Assembly (NCBI RefSeq): GCF_002428305.1
Contig: NZ_DIVJ01000018.1
Coordinates: 1-64,000 of the forward strand
Origin: Flavobacterium sp. UBA6135
Lineage (GTDB): Bacteria > Bacteroidota > Bacteroidia > Flavobacteriales > Flavobacteriaceae
Direction: 5' to 3'
Length of the DNA: 64,000 nt
Under the pieces are notes generated by a model. It worked only from the letters and a program-made list of their open reading frames with translations. It was not told the origin of the DNA and did not search any database. The translations under genes were made by a program, and so were the position numbers. Positions within the stretch are counted from its first letter, which is position 1. Each line of letters opens with the position of its first letter. This document shows positions 1 through 9,800 of this stretch, piece by piece.

Positions 1-42
1 CATTTTCTAACTACCGGTACTTCTCTTTTCTCATCTTCGTAA

Positions 43-98
43 TCTCAAAAATCGAAGAGTCCAACAATCCAACACTTAGTGCCTTCTTTTCTTAGTGG
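43..98. repeat. degenerate period-8 tandem repeat at window edge
   Basis: Read in steps of eight from base 43, this stretch gives seven related octamers. Units 59-66 and 67-74 differ in one base (GTCCAACA, ATCCAACA), and units 75-82 and 91-98 differ in one base (CTTAGTGC, CTTAGTGG). The period is seen directly. It is noncoding in all frames as far as I can tell. The complement core CTAAG also occurs in octamer arrays elsewhere in the window. The rest of bases 1-205 shows no gene that I can support. Confidence 0.6.
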
Positions 99-205
99 CA
101 AAATCATGTGCACCGCTTTGTCTGTTAACAAAAGGGGAATAAATTTAAACCAATTTGGAGTTGTTTTATGGCTACTAGCTAGGTCAAGTTCCTTGTTTTT
201 CCAAT

Positions 206-592
206 TTAAGTAACGGCAATTATTGATTTAATATTTTCAATACTTAAGGGCTTGTGAAACAACTGCTTTACAAATCCATATTGACTTGCTCTTTCAATAT
301 CTCTTTCATCAGTGGAAGAAGTAACCATGTATAAAGTCAGTTTTTTGATATCATAAAAGTTAGATTTTTTTATTTCTTCCAAAAATCCCCAACCGTCAAC
401 GTGTGGCATATTGATATCTAAAAGAACAATAATTGAGTCAACGGAATCTTTCAGATATTGTAATCGGGTTAATCCTAATTTGCCGTTTTCACATTCGTTA
501 ATATGTAATGTAGGGTCAATTCTTTTTAACATTAATGATACAATCATTCGGTATATTTGATCATCATCTACAATAAACAATTGTTTTTTCAT
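206..592 (-). CDS. single-domain response regulator
   Basis: A 128-aa stand-alone CheY-like receiver with no output domain. It carries the acidic pocket (D9, D10, D11), the phospho-acceptor D59 in the run LLDINMP, the switch residues T91/S92 and the conserved lysine K114 before proline. It is the last gene of a four-gene minus-strand operon, eight bases after the receiver-PAS gene, so its phosphodonor is probably the large kinase encoded at the operon head. Without an output domain it should act by protein contact or as a phosphate shuttle. Family assignment is firm; the partner is inferred from position. Confidence 0.9.
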   Translation of the reverse strand: MKKQLFIVDDDQIYRMIVSLMLKRIDPTLHINECENGKLGLTRLQYLKDSVDSIIVLLDINMPHVDGWGFLEEIKKSNFYDIKKLTLYMVTSSTDERDIERASQYGFVKQLFHKPLSIENIKSIIAVT

Positions 593-600
593 AATTATTT

Positions 601-1614
601 TTATTTTTCGGTAAAGCCCTTGGTTTCAGTTACAATTTTCTTTACAATATCATCCATTTCATTGGTTGATATCTTGAGCTGCTTTAATAGAAAAGGCAAA
701 TCTTCGAAGTTGTCAGGTTGCATCTCAATCAAATTAATAATTCCCAGTATTCTAGATAAAGGGGCACGTACAATATGCGATTGAGTCCATGCAATATTGC
801 GTAACTTGGCATTCTGAATTTGTATCGTGTTGATTTGGTTGATCATCTCTGTGATATCATTTGATAATACTATGATTTCGTTTGATGTAGCATTTTGTAG
901 CACTTTGTAATAGATTTCTACCTTGATTTCGTTCCCGTTTTGCAAAAAATGTGTAAAATGGTTACTGTCAAAAACACCATTTTCATTCAACTCAAATTGT
1001 TGCTTAACCTTCGGTTGTTCCGCTTCGGGATGAAAGGCTAAAAAAGACATCGCTTTAAATTCGTCTAGAGAATAACCATATTTTATTTGAGCAGCAAAAT
1101 TGGCATTTAGTATTTTTAACGTAGTAAAATCTAATAACCACATGGGTTGTGGACTAAAGTTAAACAGGTTTTCGTAGTTCATCTTCGCATCATCAATTTG
1201 ATTTATAAAACTACTTCTGTTTAAAGTGTATATGATAGTTTTTTCAAGCAAATCCGGATTGATTTCATCTTTAACAAGAAAGTCATAAACGCCCATTTTA
1301 AGACTGCTTTTTGCCATAGACAAATCAGAATATCCCGTGATTACAATAACCGGAACATGAAAACTATAGGATAAAATACTTTTAATTAAATCCAAACCTT
1401 TCAAATCCGGAAGGTTCAAATCCAGTAAGAGCACTGATAGGGTCTCCTTGGTTTTTTCCAAAAATAGTATAGATTCCGCATAACTGGAACAATGACTAAT
1501 GGTGACATCTTTGAATTTTTCAAGCAAATAATCCTCAATTAAAACAAAATCGCCGGGATTGTCCTCTATGACGAGCACAGACAATTTATCGGGATAATTA
1601 ATGATTTTACTCAT
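601..1614 (-). CDS. receiver-PAS protein with a DHp-like helix and no kinase domain
   Basis: A 337-aa protein. An N-terminal receiver (about 1-125; phospho-acceptor D65 in LLLDLNLP, T93, K115) is followed by a PAS domain (about 140-255). The C-terminal segment resembles a histidine-kinase dimerisation helix: the H-box-like run SHIVRAPLSR puts a histidine at 280. The protein stops about 57 residues later, so no N/G1/G2-box ATPase domain exists. It could act as a phosphotransfer relay between regulators or as a dimerising decoy. It starts one base after the stop of the upstream regulator. The domain order is seen; the relay role is inference. Confidence 0.85.
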   Translation of the reverse strand: MSKIINYPDKLSVLVIEDNPGDFVLIEDYLLEKFKDVTISHCSSYAESILFLEKTKETLSVLLLDLNLPDLKGLDLIKSILSYSFHVPVIVITGYSDLSMAKSSLKMGVYDFLVKDEINPDLLEKTIIYTLNRSSFINQIDDAKMNYENLFNFSPQPMWLLDFTTLKILNANFAAQIKYGYSLDEFKAMSFLAFHPEAEQPKVKQQFELNENGVFDSNHFTHFLQNGNEIKVEIYYKVLQNATSNEIIVLSNDITEMINQINTIQIQNAKLRNIAWTQSHIVRAPLSRILGIINLIEMQPDNFEDLPFLLKQLKISTNEMDDIVKKIVTETKGFTEK

Positions 1615-1615
1615 A

Positions 1616-2044
1616 TTACTCGTCAGTTAAAGTGGATAATTGCAACCAAAATTCCTCAATTTTTAGAATTGTAGTGAAAAATTCTTCCATTTCAAGGGGT
1701 TTTTTCACATAACTGTTGGTGTGGTTGTTATAAGCCATGTTGATGTCTTTTTTACTTGAAGAAGTGGTTAACATAATAACGGGTATTTTCTTTAGTTCGG
1801 GATGTTCCTTTATTCTTTTTAAAACTTCATGACCATTATAAATAGGGATATTAATATCCATTAATATTAAATCAGGTTTACTTTCACTTTGGAAAACACC
1901 TTGCCTGAATAGAAAATCAAGAGCTTCCTGACCATTTCTTGCGACACTTATTTTTGTTTTGACCTTGCATTCTTCAAATGCATCAATGGTGAGAACAATA
2001 TCGCCCTCGTTGTCTTCTACCAATAGGATATGTGCAGGTTTCAT
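1616..2044 (-). CDS. Rcp1-like response regulator
   Basis: A 142-aa single receiver domain of the type that partners phytochrome-like kinases. Visible residues are the acidic pair D11 (in VEDNEGD), phospho-acceptor D63 in LMDINIP, T93/T94 and K115 before P116. The start overlaps the stop of the upstream sensor kinase in an ATGA arrangement (2041-2044), which implies translational coupling and near-equal production. It is therefore the most likely direct phosphate acceptor of that kinase. Output is unknown because there is no effector domain. Confidence 0.9.
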   Translation of the reverse strand: MKPAHILLVEDNEGDIVLTIDAFEECKVKTKISVARNGQEALDFLFRQGVFQSESKPDLILMDINIPIYNGHEVLKRIKEHPELKKIPVIMLTTSSSKKDINMAYNNHTNSYVKKPLEMEEFFTTILKIEEFWLQLSTLTDE

Positions 2045-5000
2045 ATAGTGGGGTTGTTTTTAATTATTTTCGTTTCTTTAGGTACCGTAAAATAAAAAAC
2101 ACTTCCTTTTTCAGGTGTCGATGTGAGCCCTATTTTACCTCCCCATGCTTCTACGTGTTTTTTTGCAATAGAAAGACCAATGCCTGTGCCGGGATAAGCT
2201 TCTCTGTTGTGTAATCTTTGAAAGATGACAAATATCTTTTCAAAGAATTGCGACTCAATTCCAATTCCATTATCCGCTATCTTTAATAACCAGGAATCGG
2301 ATTGTTCCTCTGCTGTAAAAGTAATGATTGGGGGTTGGTCTTTTTTGGAATATTTTATGGCATTATCCATTAAACAATGAAGTGTCTGTATTAAGGGAAC
2401 TTTATAAGTTGTAAGTGTCGGTAAATTTAGTGCTGTTATCATTGCAGATTTTTCAGCTATGATTTTTCGTCTTAAAATTTTATATTCTTCCAATACTTCA
2501 TTGACATCTATTTTTTCTTTTCTTTCATTCAATTTACCGGCTCTGGAATACTCTAAAAGGTCCAATATAATTTGCTTCATTCGCTTCGCACCATCTGTTG
2601 CAAAATAGATATATTGGTGGCCTTTTTCATCCAACAAATCCCCGTATTTTCTTTTTAATTGATCAAGAAAACTTGAAATCATTCGAAGCGGCTCCTGTAA
2701 GTCGTGTGAAGCAATAAAGGCAAATTGTTCCAATTGTTCGTTAGTTACTTCCAAATCATGAGCATATTGTTTAATAGAAGCATTTAAGTTGAGAAGCTGT
2801 ATCTCATAATTCTTATGCTCGGTAATATCAGTCATGGCTCCCACCATTCGAGTAGCTTTTCCTTTTGAATCTCTAACAATTACTCCGCGATCAATGATAT
2901 AAAGTGTGGCTCCTTTGTCATTAATAATCCGATATTCCATTTCCCAACGATGAACCTTTGGATCAGATAAAGCTCCTCGAATACTTTCTTGTATTCGGGG
3001 GAGGTCTTCTTGATGAAAAGTATCCTGCCAAAATTTTTCTTCTTTCAGGTATTTTCCGGCTTGATTTCCAAAAAACTTAGTAATGGCATTTGACCGATAA
3101 AAGGTGTGGTTGACTAAGTCCCAATCCCAAATCGCATCATTGGTTGCTTCCGTAACTTTTTCAAAGCGTTCATTGGCCTGTTGAATACGAAGATCGGATT
3201 CTTTTCTCGTAGTAACATCTTTTAAATAAACCGAAAGTCCGGCAACAGAAGGGTAGGTGGTAGCTTCAAACCATTTGTTGAGTGTGGCATAATATTCAAC
3301 AAAATTCATGATTTTTCCGGTTTTCATAGATTCATGATAATTTCGATAGAAGTCTGTATCTATCGCATCCGCATATTCCTCCCACAAGTTTTTGCCTAAA
3401 ATCACGGCTCTGTTTTTACCTAAAACTCGCTCAGCCTCTTTGTTCCAATAAGTTACTTCCCATTGATTGTTTAGGGATATAAATGCATCACCAATACTCT
3501 CTAAGATATTGTTTTTTTCTTGGTAAGCCTTTTCCAACTCTGCTGCGGCTTGTTTTCTTTCATCAATATTTTTAAAATAAATGGCAACTCCTCCATTTGA
3601 AGGATAGGCATTGATTTCATACCACTTACCGTCACCCGGAAACAAATAATCAAATGACTCAGGTTTCATGCTTTGGACAACTCTGTGATAGGTTACCTCA
3701 AGTTCAGTTCCTATTGTAGCTGGAAAAACTTGCCAAATGTTTTTACCAATTACTGAGGCCTCTTTTTGTCCTAACAAACGTTCGGCCTCACGATTAAAAT
3801 AAGTGAAATTCCAAGATCGGTCAACAGCATAAAAAGCGTCAGAGATACTTTTCAAAATATCACTGATTTGGTGTTCCATTTTTTTAGAAGTAGTTATATC
3901 TTGAAAACTACCATATATACGCTTACATTGACCATCACTGAATTCAGAATTGCCAATAGCTCGAATCCACACTTCATTTTTTTTGGCGGTGATCAAAGGA
4001 GCTTCAAAATCAAAAGCTTTTCCGGTTGCTATACAAGTTGCAATCGCTTGTTGTACCGACTCTATATAGTCTTTTCGATAAAAACGAATGCCACTATCCA
4101 AGTCGGGCACATAGGTCAAGGGGTCGGTTTCATGCAATTGATGGACCATGTCAGACCAATAGACCTTTTTTTGTACTAAATCTACTTCCCAACTTCCAAT
4201 TTTAGCCATTTTATTGGCTTGACGGTTCAGTTCTTTTAAGTTTTTTTCAGTAGTGATGTTTTTAGCAGAGGCATAGATTAATCTTTCTTCAACCACCGAG
4301 TTACTGGTCCAATTTAACCAAACGATGGCTCCACTTTTTGTAATATAACGATTTTCAAATTTAAAAATAGTGTCTCCTTTTTGAAGTTTGTTCAATTCAA
4401 TTGCTGAAATTGCTTTGTCGTCAGGATGTAAGTAGTGATCAAATGGTGTATAAAGCAGTTCCTCTTGGCTATAGCCCAATAATTCACATCCTGCCTTATT
4501 CATTTTTAGAAACCTGCCTTGAAAGTCAACCATGCACAAAATATCGGGTATGGCATTATATAAATGATTCAAGTCATTTTCTAATTTTTTACGGTTAATT
4601 TCCGACCCAATAAAATATTTCAGTTGCTCAAAAACCTTCTCATATTTCTTGAGAAAGTAAGCTTCTTTTTGAGTGCCTATCATTAAAACACCCACTACAT
4701 CATCATTAAAAAGTAGGGGAATGCCTAATACCGATCGTATACCCACTTTTTCAGCGGCTTTACTTCGCGTAAAAGAGGTTTGTGTAACAATATCATTCCA
4801 AAGAACAGAAGATTTCATTTGCCAAACAGTTCCGGGAAGACCTTCATTTTTTTCTAAGTACTTGGTGTTTTTTGTGTGTTCATAAAACTTTTCAATTTTG
4901 GGATTTTCACAGTGATAAGCACACAATTGAATATGTTTGTTTTCAAGATTGGGTAACCATAATTCCACTAAGTCAAACTTACCAAAGTTGATAAGTGTGC

Positions 5001-6222
5001 TACATAATTTTTTTGAGGCAGTCATGAGATCATTTTCAATAGTGAAATTCAAACTGATTTTGCCCAATAATTCTTGTTCAAGTTCTTTTTGCTTTTGATC
5101 GGTCACATCCCTTTCAATTGCAATCCAATGGGTATACCATCCGTGTTCATTGGCAACTGGTGATACCTTAAAGTTCATCCAAAATTCATCGCCATTTTTT
5201 TTATAGTTGATAGTAGTCACTTCACATGATTCCCAATTTTGCATCGCTTTTTTTAATCCATCCAGGGCAACTCTGTCGGAATGCGGACCTTGTAAAATAC
5301 GAGGTGTTTTTCCTAAGACTTCTTCCGCAGTATAACCGGTCATTGTTGTAAAGGCTTTATTTACATAAACAATCCGAGGTCCGGGCCCATCAAAGGGTTC
5401 GGCCTCGGTAATCAAAACAGCGTCGTTGGAGTCTGTGATCACACGGTTCATAAGTTGCAATCGCTGTTCTTCTACCTTACTAGCTGTGATGTCCTGAACG
5501 GTACCTTCAAAGGCAATTAAATTTCCTTCTGTATCTTTTACTAAACGACCAAGTTCATGCACCCATTTCACACGAGTGTCCGACACATAAATGCGATGAA
5601 TAAAATTGTATTCTTTTTCATTGGCAAAACAAAGTTGGAGTTCTTTTTCAAAGCCCTCACGATCATCCGGATGAATGGTTTCAAGAAAGTTAACATAAGT
5701 CGCATCAAAAGTTTCTCTTTTTTTGTTCCAAATGTTATATACTTCATCTGTCCATGTAAAGACATTACGCTTTATGTCTAATCGCCAATATCCTAATTTA
5801 GCAATAGTTGTGGCTGCTTTTAGTCGTTGCTCCGATTCTTTAAGTTGTTGTAGCTTAGTCTCCTCTTTTGTAACGTCCTGAGCAATCACCATCATACATT
5901 CTTTGCCTTGGAAATTGATTCTATGCCCGTTTGTTTCCATTCGGATACGTTCCCCATTCTTTTTTTGATGTGTGAAAACACCAAAATAGATATTGCCTTC
6001 ATTGTCATGAATCATGGTTTGAGTAGCCATTAATCTGGGAAGTTCTTCTTCTGGGCGAAGTTCCTTGATAGTAATTGATAAGAATTCTTCTTTACTGTAA
6101 CCATAGTGAGTTAACGCAGCCTGATTCACGTCAAGAATTTTAAACGTGTCAATGCGGTACAGCCAACAGGGAAGCGGTGCAAAATAAAAAAGGCTGTTAT
6201 AATCTTGCTCATTTTTACTCAT
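2041..6222 (-). CDS. multi-PAS/GAF sensor histidine kinase
   Basis: A 1393-aa cytoplasmic kinase with no obvious membrane segment. I count about eight PAS domains (roughly 1-120, 130-250, 255-380, 545-665, 670-790, 795-910, 915-1030, 1030-1155) with a GAF domain at about 385-540. Then come a HisKA domain with H1173 in ASHDLQEPLR and a HATPase domain with an N-box (LMDNAIKYS) and a glycine box (GTGIGLSIAKKH). The third PAS has a LOV-like run (GKTPRILQGPHSDR) but lacks the flavin-binding cysteine. The gene heads a four-gene operon with two receivers and a receiver-PAS protein. The signal sensed is unknown; the many PAS domains suggest integration of several cytosolic cues. Confidence 0.92.
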   Translation of the reverse strand: MSKNEQDYNSLFYFAPLPCWLYRIDTFKILDVNQAALTHYGYSKEEFLSITIKELRPEEELPRLMATQTMIHDNEGNIYFGVFTHQKKNGERIRMETNGHRINFQGKECMMVIAQDVTKEETKLQQLKESEQRLKAATTIAKLGYWRLDIKRNVFTWTDEVYNIWNKKRETFDATYVNFLETIHPDDREGFEKELQLCFANEKEYNFIHRIYVSDTRVKWVHELGRLVKDTEGNLIAFEGTVQDITASKVEEQRLQLMNRVITDSNDAVLITEAEPFDGPGPRIVYVNKAFTTMTGYTAEEVLGKTPRILQGPHSDRVALDGLKKAMQNWESCEVTTINYKKNGDEFWMNFKVSPVANEHGWYTHWIAIERDVTDQKQKELEQELLGKISLNFTIENDLMTASKKLCSTLINFGKFDLVELWLPNLENKHIQLCAYHCENPKIEKFYEHTKNTKYLEKNEGLPGTVWQMKSSVLWNDIVTQTSFTRSKAAEKVGIRSVLGIPLLFNDDVVGVLMIGTQKEAYFLKKYEKVFEQLKYFIGSEINRKKLENDLNHLYNAIPDILCMVDFQGRFLKMNKAGCELLGYSQEELLYTPFDHYLHPDDKAISAIELNKLQKGDTIFKFENRYITKSGAIVWLNWTSNSVVEERLIYASAKNITTEKNLKELNRQANKMAKIGSWEVDLVQKKVYWSDMVHQLHETDPLTYVPDLDSGIRFYRKDYIESVQQAIATCIATGKAFDFEAPLITAKKNEVWIRAIGNSEFSDGQCKRIYGSFQDITTSKKMEHQISDILKSISDAFYAVDRSWNFTYFNREAERLLGQKEASVIGKNIWQVFPATIGTELEVTYHRVVQSMKPESFDYLFPGDGKWYEINAYPSNGGVAIYFKNIDERKQAAAELEKAYQEKNNILESIGDAFISLNNQWEVTYWNKEAERVLGKNRAVILGKNLWEEYADAIDTDFYRNYHESMKTGKIMNFVEYYATLNKWFEATTYPSVAGLSVYLKDVTTRKESDLRIQQANERFEKVTEATNDAIWDWDLVNHTFYRSNAITKFFGNQAGKYLKEEKFWQDTFHQEDLPRIQESIRGALSDPKVHRWEMEYRIINDKGATLYIIDRGVIVRDSKGKATRMVGAMTDITEHKNYEIQLLNLNASIKQYAHDLEVTNEQLEQFAFIASHDLQEPLRMISSFLDQLKRKYGDLLDEKGHQYIYFATDGAKRMKQIILDLLEYSRAGKLNERKEKIDVNEVLEEYKILRRKIIAEKSAMITALNLPTLTTYKVPLIQTLHCLMDNAIKYSKKDQPPIITFTAEEQSDSWLLKIADNGIGIESQFFEKIFVIFQRLHNREAYPGTGIGLSIAKKHVEAWGGKIGLTSTPEKGSVFYFTVPKETKIIKNNPTI

Positions 6223-6817
6223 AGATTACAATTTTTGGGGCTATTGATGGTACTTTTAGTTCTTTTAATAAATGAAAAGTACTAATTTAATGGGTGTTTT
6301 TTAAAGGATAAAGATGTTCATGGAAAGTTTAAAATATAATAATTGGTTAGGTCAATTCTATTCAGACATTTAACTAGCGTTTACTAAAGAAATTAAGTAT
6401 AGTAAAACTTAAACAATAGTAGAACCACCCTTTTATAGTCGTTTTAACAAAATTAATAAAAAAAGTCAACAATGATTAAGATTATTGTTCATTATATGTT
6501 AAATTTTAAATTTATGTTACTTATTTTTAATTTTATAATAATATATATGCGTAATATATTGATTTTTAACATCTTAATTAATATGTTTTCTATTACCATA
6601 TTGCTTCTGTTTTTTTTAAATTAATTATTATGTATTAAATTACACCTGACGGTTTTAGTATATATTATGCTAACTGCAAAAGAAATTAAATGCTGATTTT
6701 TTTTTTTTTTTGAAAAACTATATATTAAAATAAATTTAGAAATATTGTTATTGTAAATTAATACTAAATTTATACTTTTATCGAATTATTAACTAATTTC
6801 AAATTATTAACCTTTTT
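6223..6817. other. AT-rich spacer between divergent units
   Basis: A 595-base gap between the start of the sensor kinase and the start of the first T9SS protein. It is extremely AT-rich, contains a 15-base T homopolymer (6697-6711), and holds no ORF I would defend. Bases 6642-6656 resemble half of the palindrome found at 58819-58851 (ACACCTGAC then GGTTTT). Promoters for both flanking genes must lie here, but I could not fix a clear -7/-33 pair. Confidence 0.5.
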
Positions 6818-9800
6818 ATGAAGAAAATTACACTACTCCTGATTGCCTTCTTTTCCTTTTGGCAACTTCAGGCTCAAGTAAGTTTGTACTCCTTTGCACA
6901 GAGTAATCAAACCTACACAGAAATTACCGGAGGTACTGTTTTAGGTACTTCCACAACAGCAACTAGTTTTGACTCCCAAAACTGGACTATTGCGGCCGGT
7001 TCCATTCCATTTGATTTTAATTACAATGGGGTAAACTACACAGGATGCACAGTCAATAGTAATGGATTCATTACTTTTGGAGCTACTGCTCCTGACACTT
7101 TTTTATCTTCACCAATTTCTTCTGCTACAGCCTATTCCGGTGCAGTATCTGCTTGGGGAGGAGATTTAGTTGGTGTTTTTGTTAACAACTTAATTACCGC
7201 TGAAACAAGATGGGAAGTGGTAGGAGATGCTCCTAACAGAGAATTTGTAATCCAATTTAAAAATTGGAGACCTTCTTATTCTGCAAGTGTTACTGATGTA
7301 GCTTTCATTAATTTTCAAATTCGTTTATCGGAAACGACCAATCAAATTAAAATTGTTTACGGACCTTCAGGCTATGCCATAGGAGCTACAACTTTTTCAG
7401 GGACTAGACAAATTGGATTACGTGGTGCTACCAATGCGGATTTTAAAACTAGAACTAATACAACTACTCAACTATTTACCGCTTCTACAGCTGGTACAGG
7501 CAATTCTAGCTCACAGGCTTTCAATACAACAGTTACTACTCCGGGTATGCCTACCAATGGTTTAGTGTATACTTTTACACCTCCGGTAGCTTGTTTAGGT
7601 ACACCCGTTGTATCGACAGTTTTACCGGCTAATCAAAATTTAGTAACTACACAGACCTCACAACCATTGGTGTTGCAACAATATGCAGAAGGAACTTCAG
7701 GATTAACGTTCCAGTGGGAGCAATCAACTGACGGAGGTACAACTTGGACAAACGTAACAACAGGAACAGGTCAAACCGCTAATGTTTATACACCTGTTGC
7801 TTTTGCAGGAACTAACATTGCATATAGAGCAAAGGTGACATGTACTAGTTCATCATTATTTGAATATTCTTCAATTTCAACAATCACAAATTGTTCCGGA
7901 TTGCCAATTACAACATTACCATGGAATGAAGGTTTTGAAAATTTAACAACTTTTGGAATATCTTCTTTTCCAATGTGTTGGTTCAAACAAAATGGAGATT
8001 GGACTTCTAGAAATGTTCCAACTAACTACACTAATGCTAGATCAGGAAGCAATTATATTACAAATTCCTGGACGGCAACCAATGAATTCATTTGGACACC
8101 GGCCTTTGCTTTAACAGCGGGAGTTTCTTATGAGTTTTCGTCTTATGTTCAAGGGGATAATGCAAACACTTGGCAAGTTGATTTTTTTGTAAATACTACA
8201 AATTCAGGAACAGGTGCTACTCAATTAGGAGCTAGTTATTCTCCTCCAGGTGTTTCGGCAAGTGCAACAATAGGATTTCAACCGTATTTTAAAGTGCGTA
8301 GAACGTTTATACCGGAAATATCAGGAACTTATTATTTTGCAGTTAGAGTAAATGAACCAACTGGTTCACCATGGTATGTGGCTTTTGATGATTTTACAGT
8401 AGAAGAAACTCCAACATGTATTGAACCAACCGGGGTAACAAATTCTAATGTTCAAGCTACTACAGCTACAATTTCATGGGTTGCTCCAACAACAGTACCT
8501 GCTTCGGGTTATGAGTATTTTGTGAGTACTTCCAATCAATTGCCTACATCGACAGGAACAGCTGCTGCTACAACTACTGCTTCATTAACAAATTTACTTC
8601 CTAACACAGTTTATTTTGTTTACGTACGTTCAGTTTGTGGAGCAAATGAATTTAGTTCTTGGGGTGGTCCAACTTCTTTTAGAACACAATGTGAAGGCGT
8701 AACAGAATTATCGGAAAACTTTGATGCCTTAACGGCAACTGGCACTACTATTATGCCTGATTGTTGGACCAGAGGCTTAATAGGCTCTGCTTCTGTGTAT
8801 GTAACTACAGGTAGTGCGGCTCCAATGACGCCGGCTAATAGAATTTACATGTTTGCTACGGCTGTTGCTCCTGCTACAGAGGCGTATGCAATTTTACCTC
8901 CTTTATCTAATTTACAGGCAAATACACACCGACTTCGTTTTAAAGCACACTCCTCTATTGTAGGTAGAACAATAGAAATAGGTTATTTGACTGACCCAAA
9001 CAACTTGACTACTTATACTACAATTGATGTAATTGTACTTCCAGGTACTGCTGCTTCTTCTGCTCTTGAGTTTAATATTATTCCAGGTGCTTTACCTCCA
9101 GGTGTTAGACACTTAGCATTTAGAAACAATGGGTTAACAGGAACGTCTCCTGCCTCAACTACGGCCTATATAGATGACGTATTCTGGGAAGCGATTCCAA
9201 CTTGTAATGAGCCTTCAGCATTAACAGTATCTAGTGTTACAAGTAACAGTGTAGTTTTAGGATGGACTGAAGCTGACTCAGCCACTGCATGGGAAATACA
9301 GTATGGTGCTCCTGGCTTTACATTAGGAACAGGTACAATTGTTTCGGCTAACAGTAATCCATTCACTTTAAACTCACTTACACCAAATACGAACTATGTG
9401 TATTATGTTCGTGCAATATGTTCAGTAAGCGAATCAAGTTTTTGGACAGGACCTTTTGCATTCAAAACACAATGTAACGAGGTGACTGAGTTTTCTGAAA
9501 ACTTTGATTCATTGACATCTAACTTCAGTACAACAATGCCGGATTGTTGGGGTAGAGGACTGGTAGGAACTCCCAGCTTGTATGTAACTACAGGAAGCAC
9601 ACTACCAATGTCTCCATCAAATAGATTATACATGTTTGTGTCTAGTACGGCTACTCCAGCTCAACAAGCATATGCCATCTTACCTTCGGTTTCAAATTTA
9701 GCAGCAGGTACACACAGACTTCGTTTTAAAGCATTTGCTACAGCAGCAGACCGCTATTTAGAAATAGGTTATTTAACAGATACGTCAGATATGTCAACTT

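Noticed and set aside
5270..5310. Functional LOV photoreceptor domain
   Set aside because: The flavin-reactive cysteine is absent.
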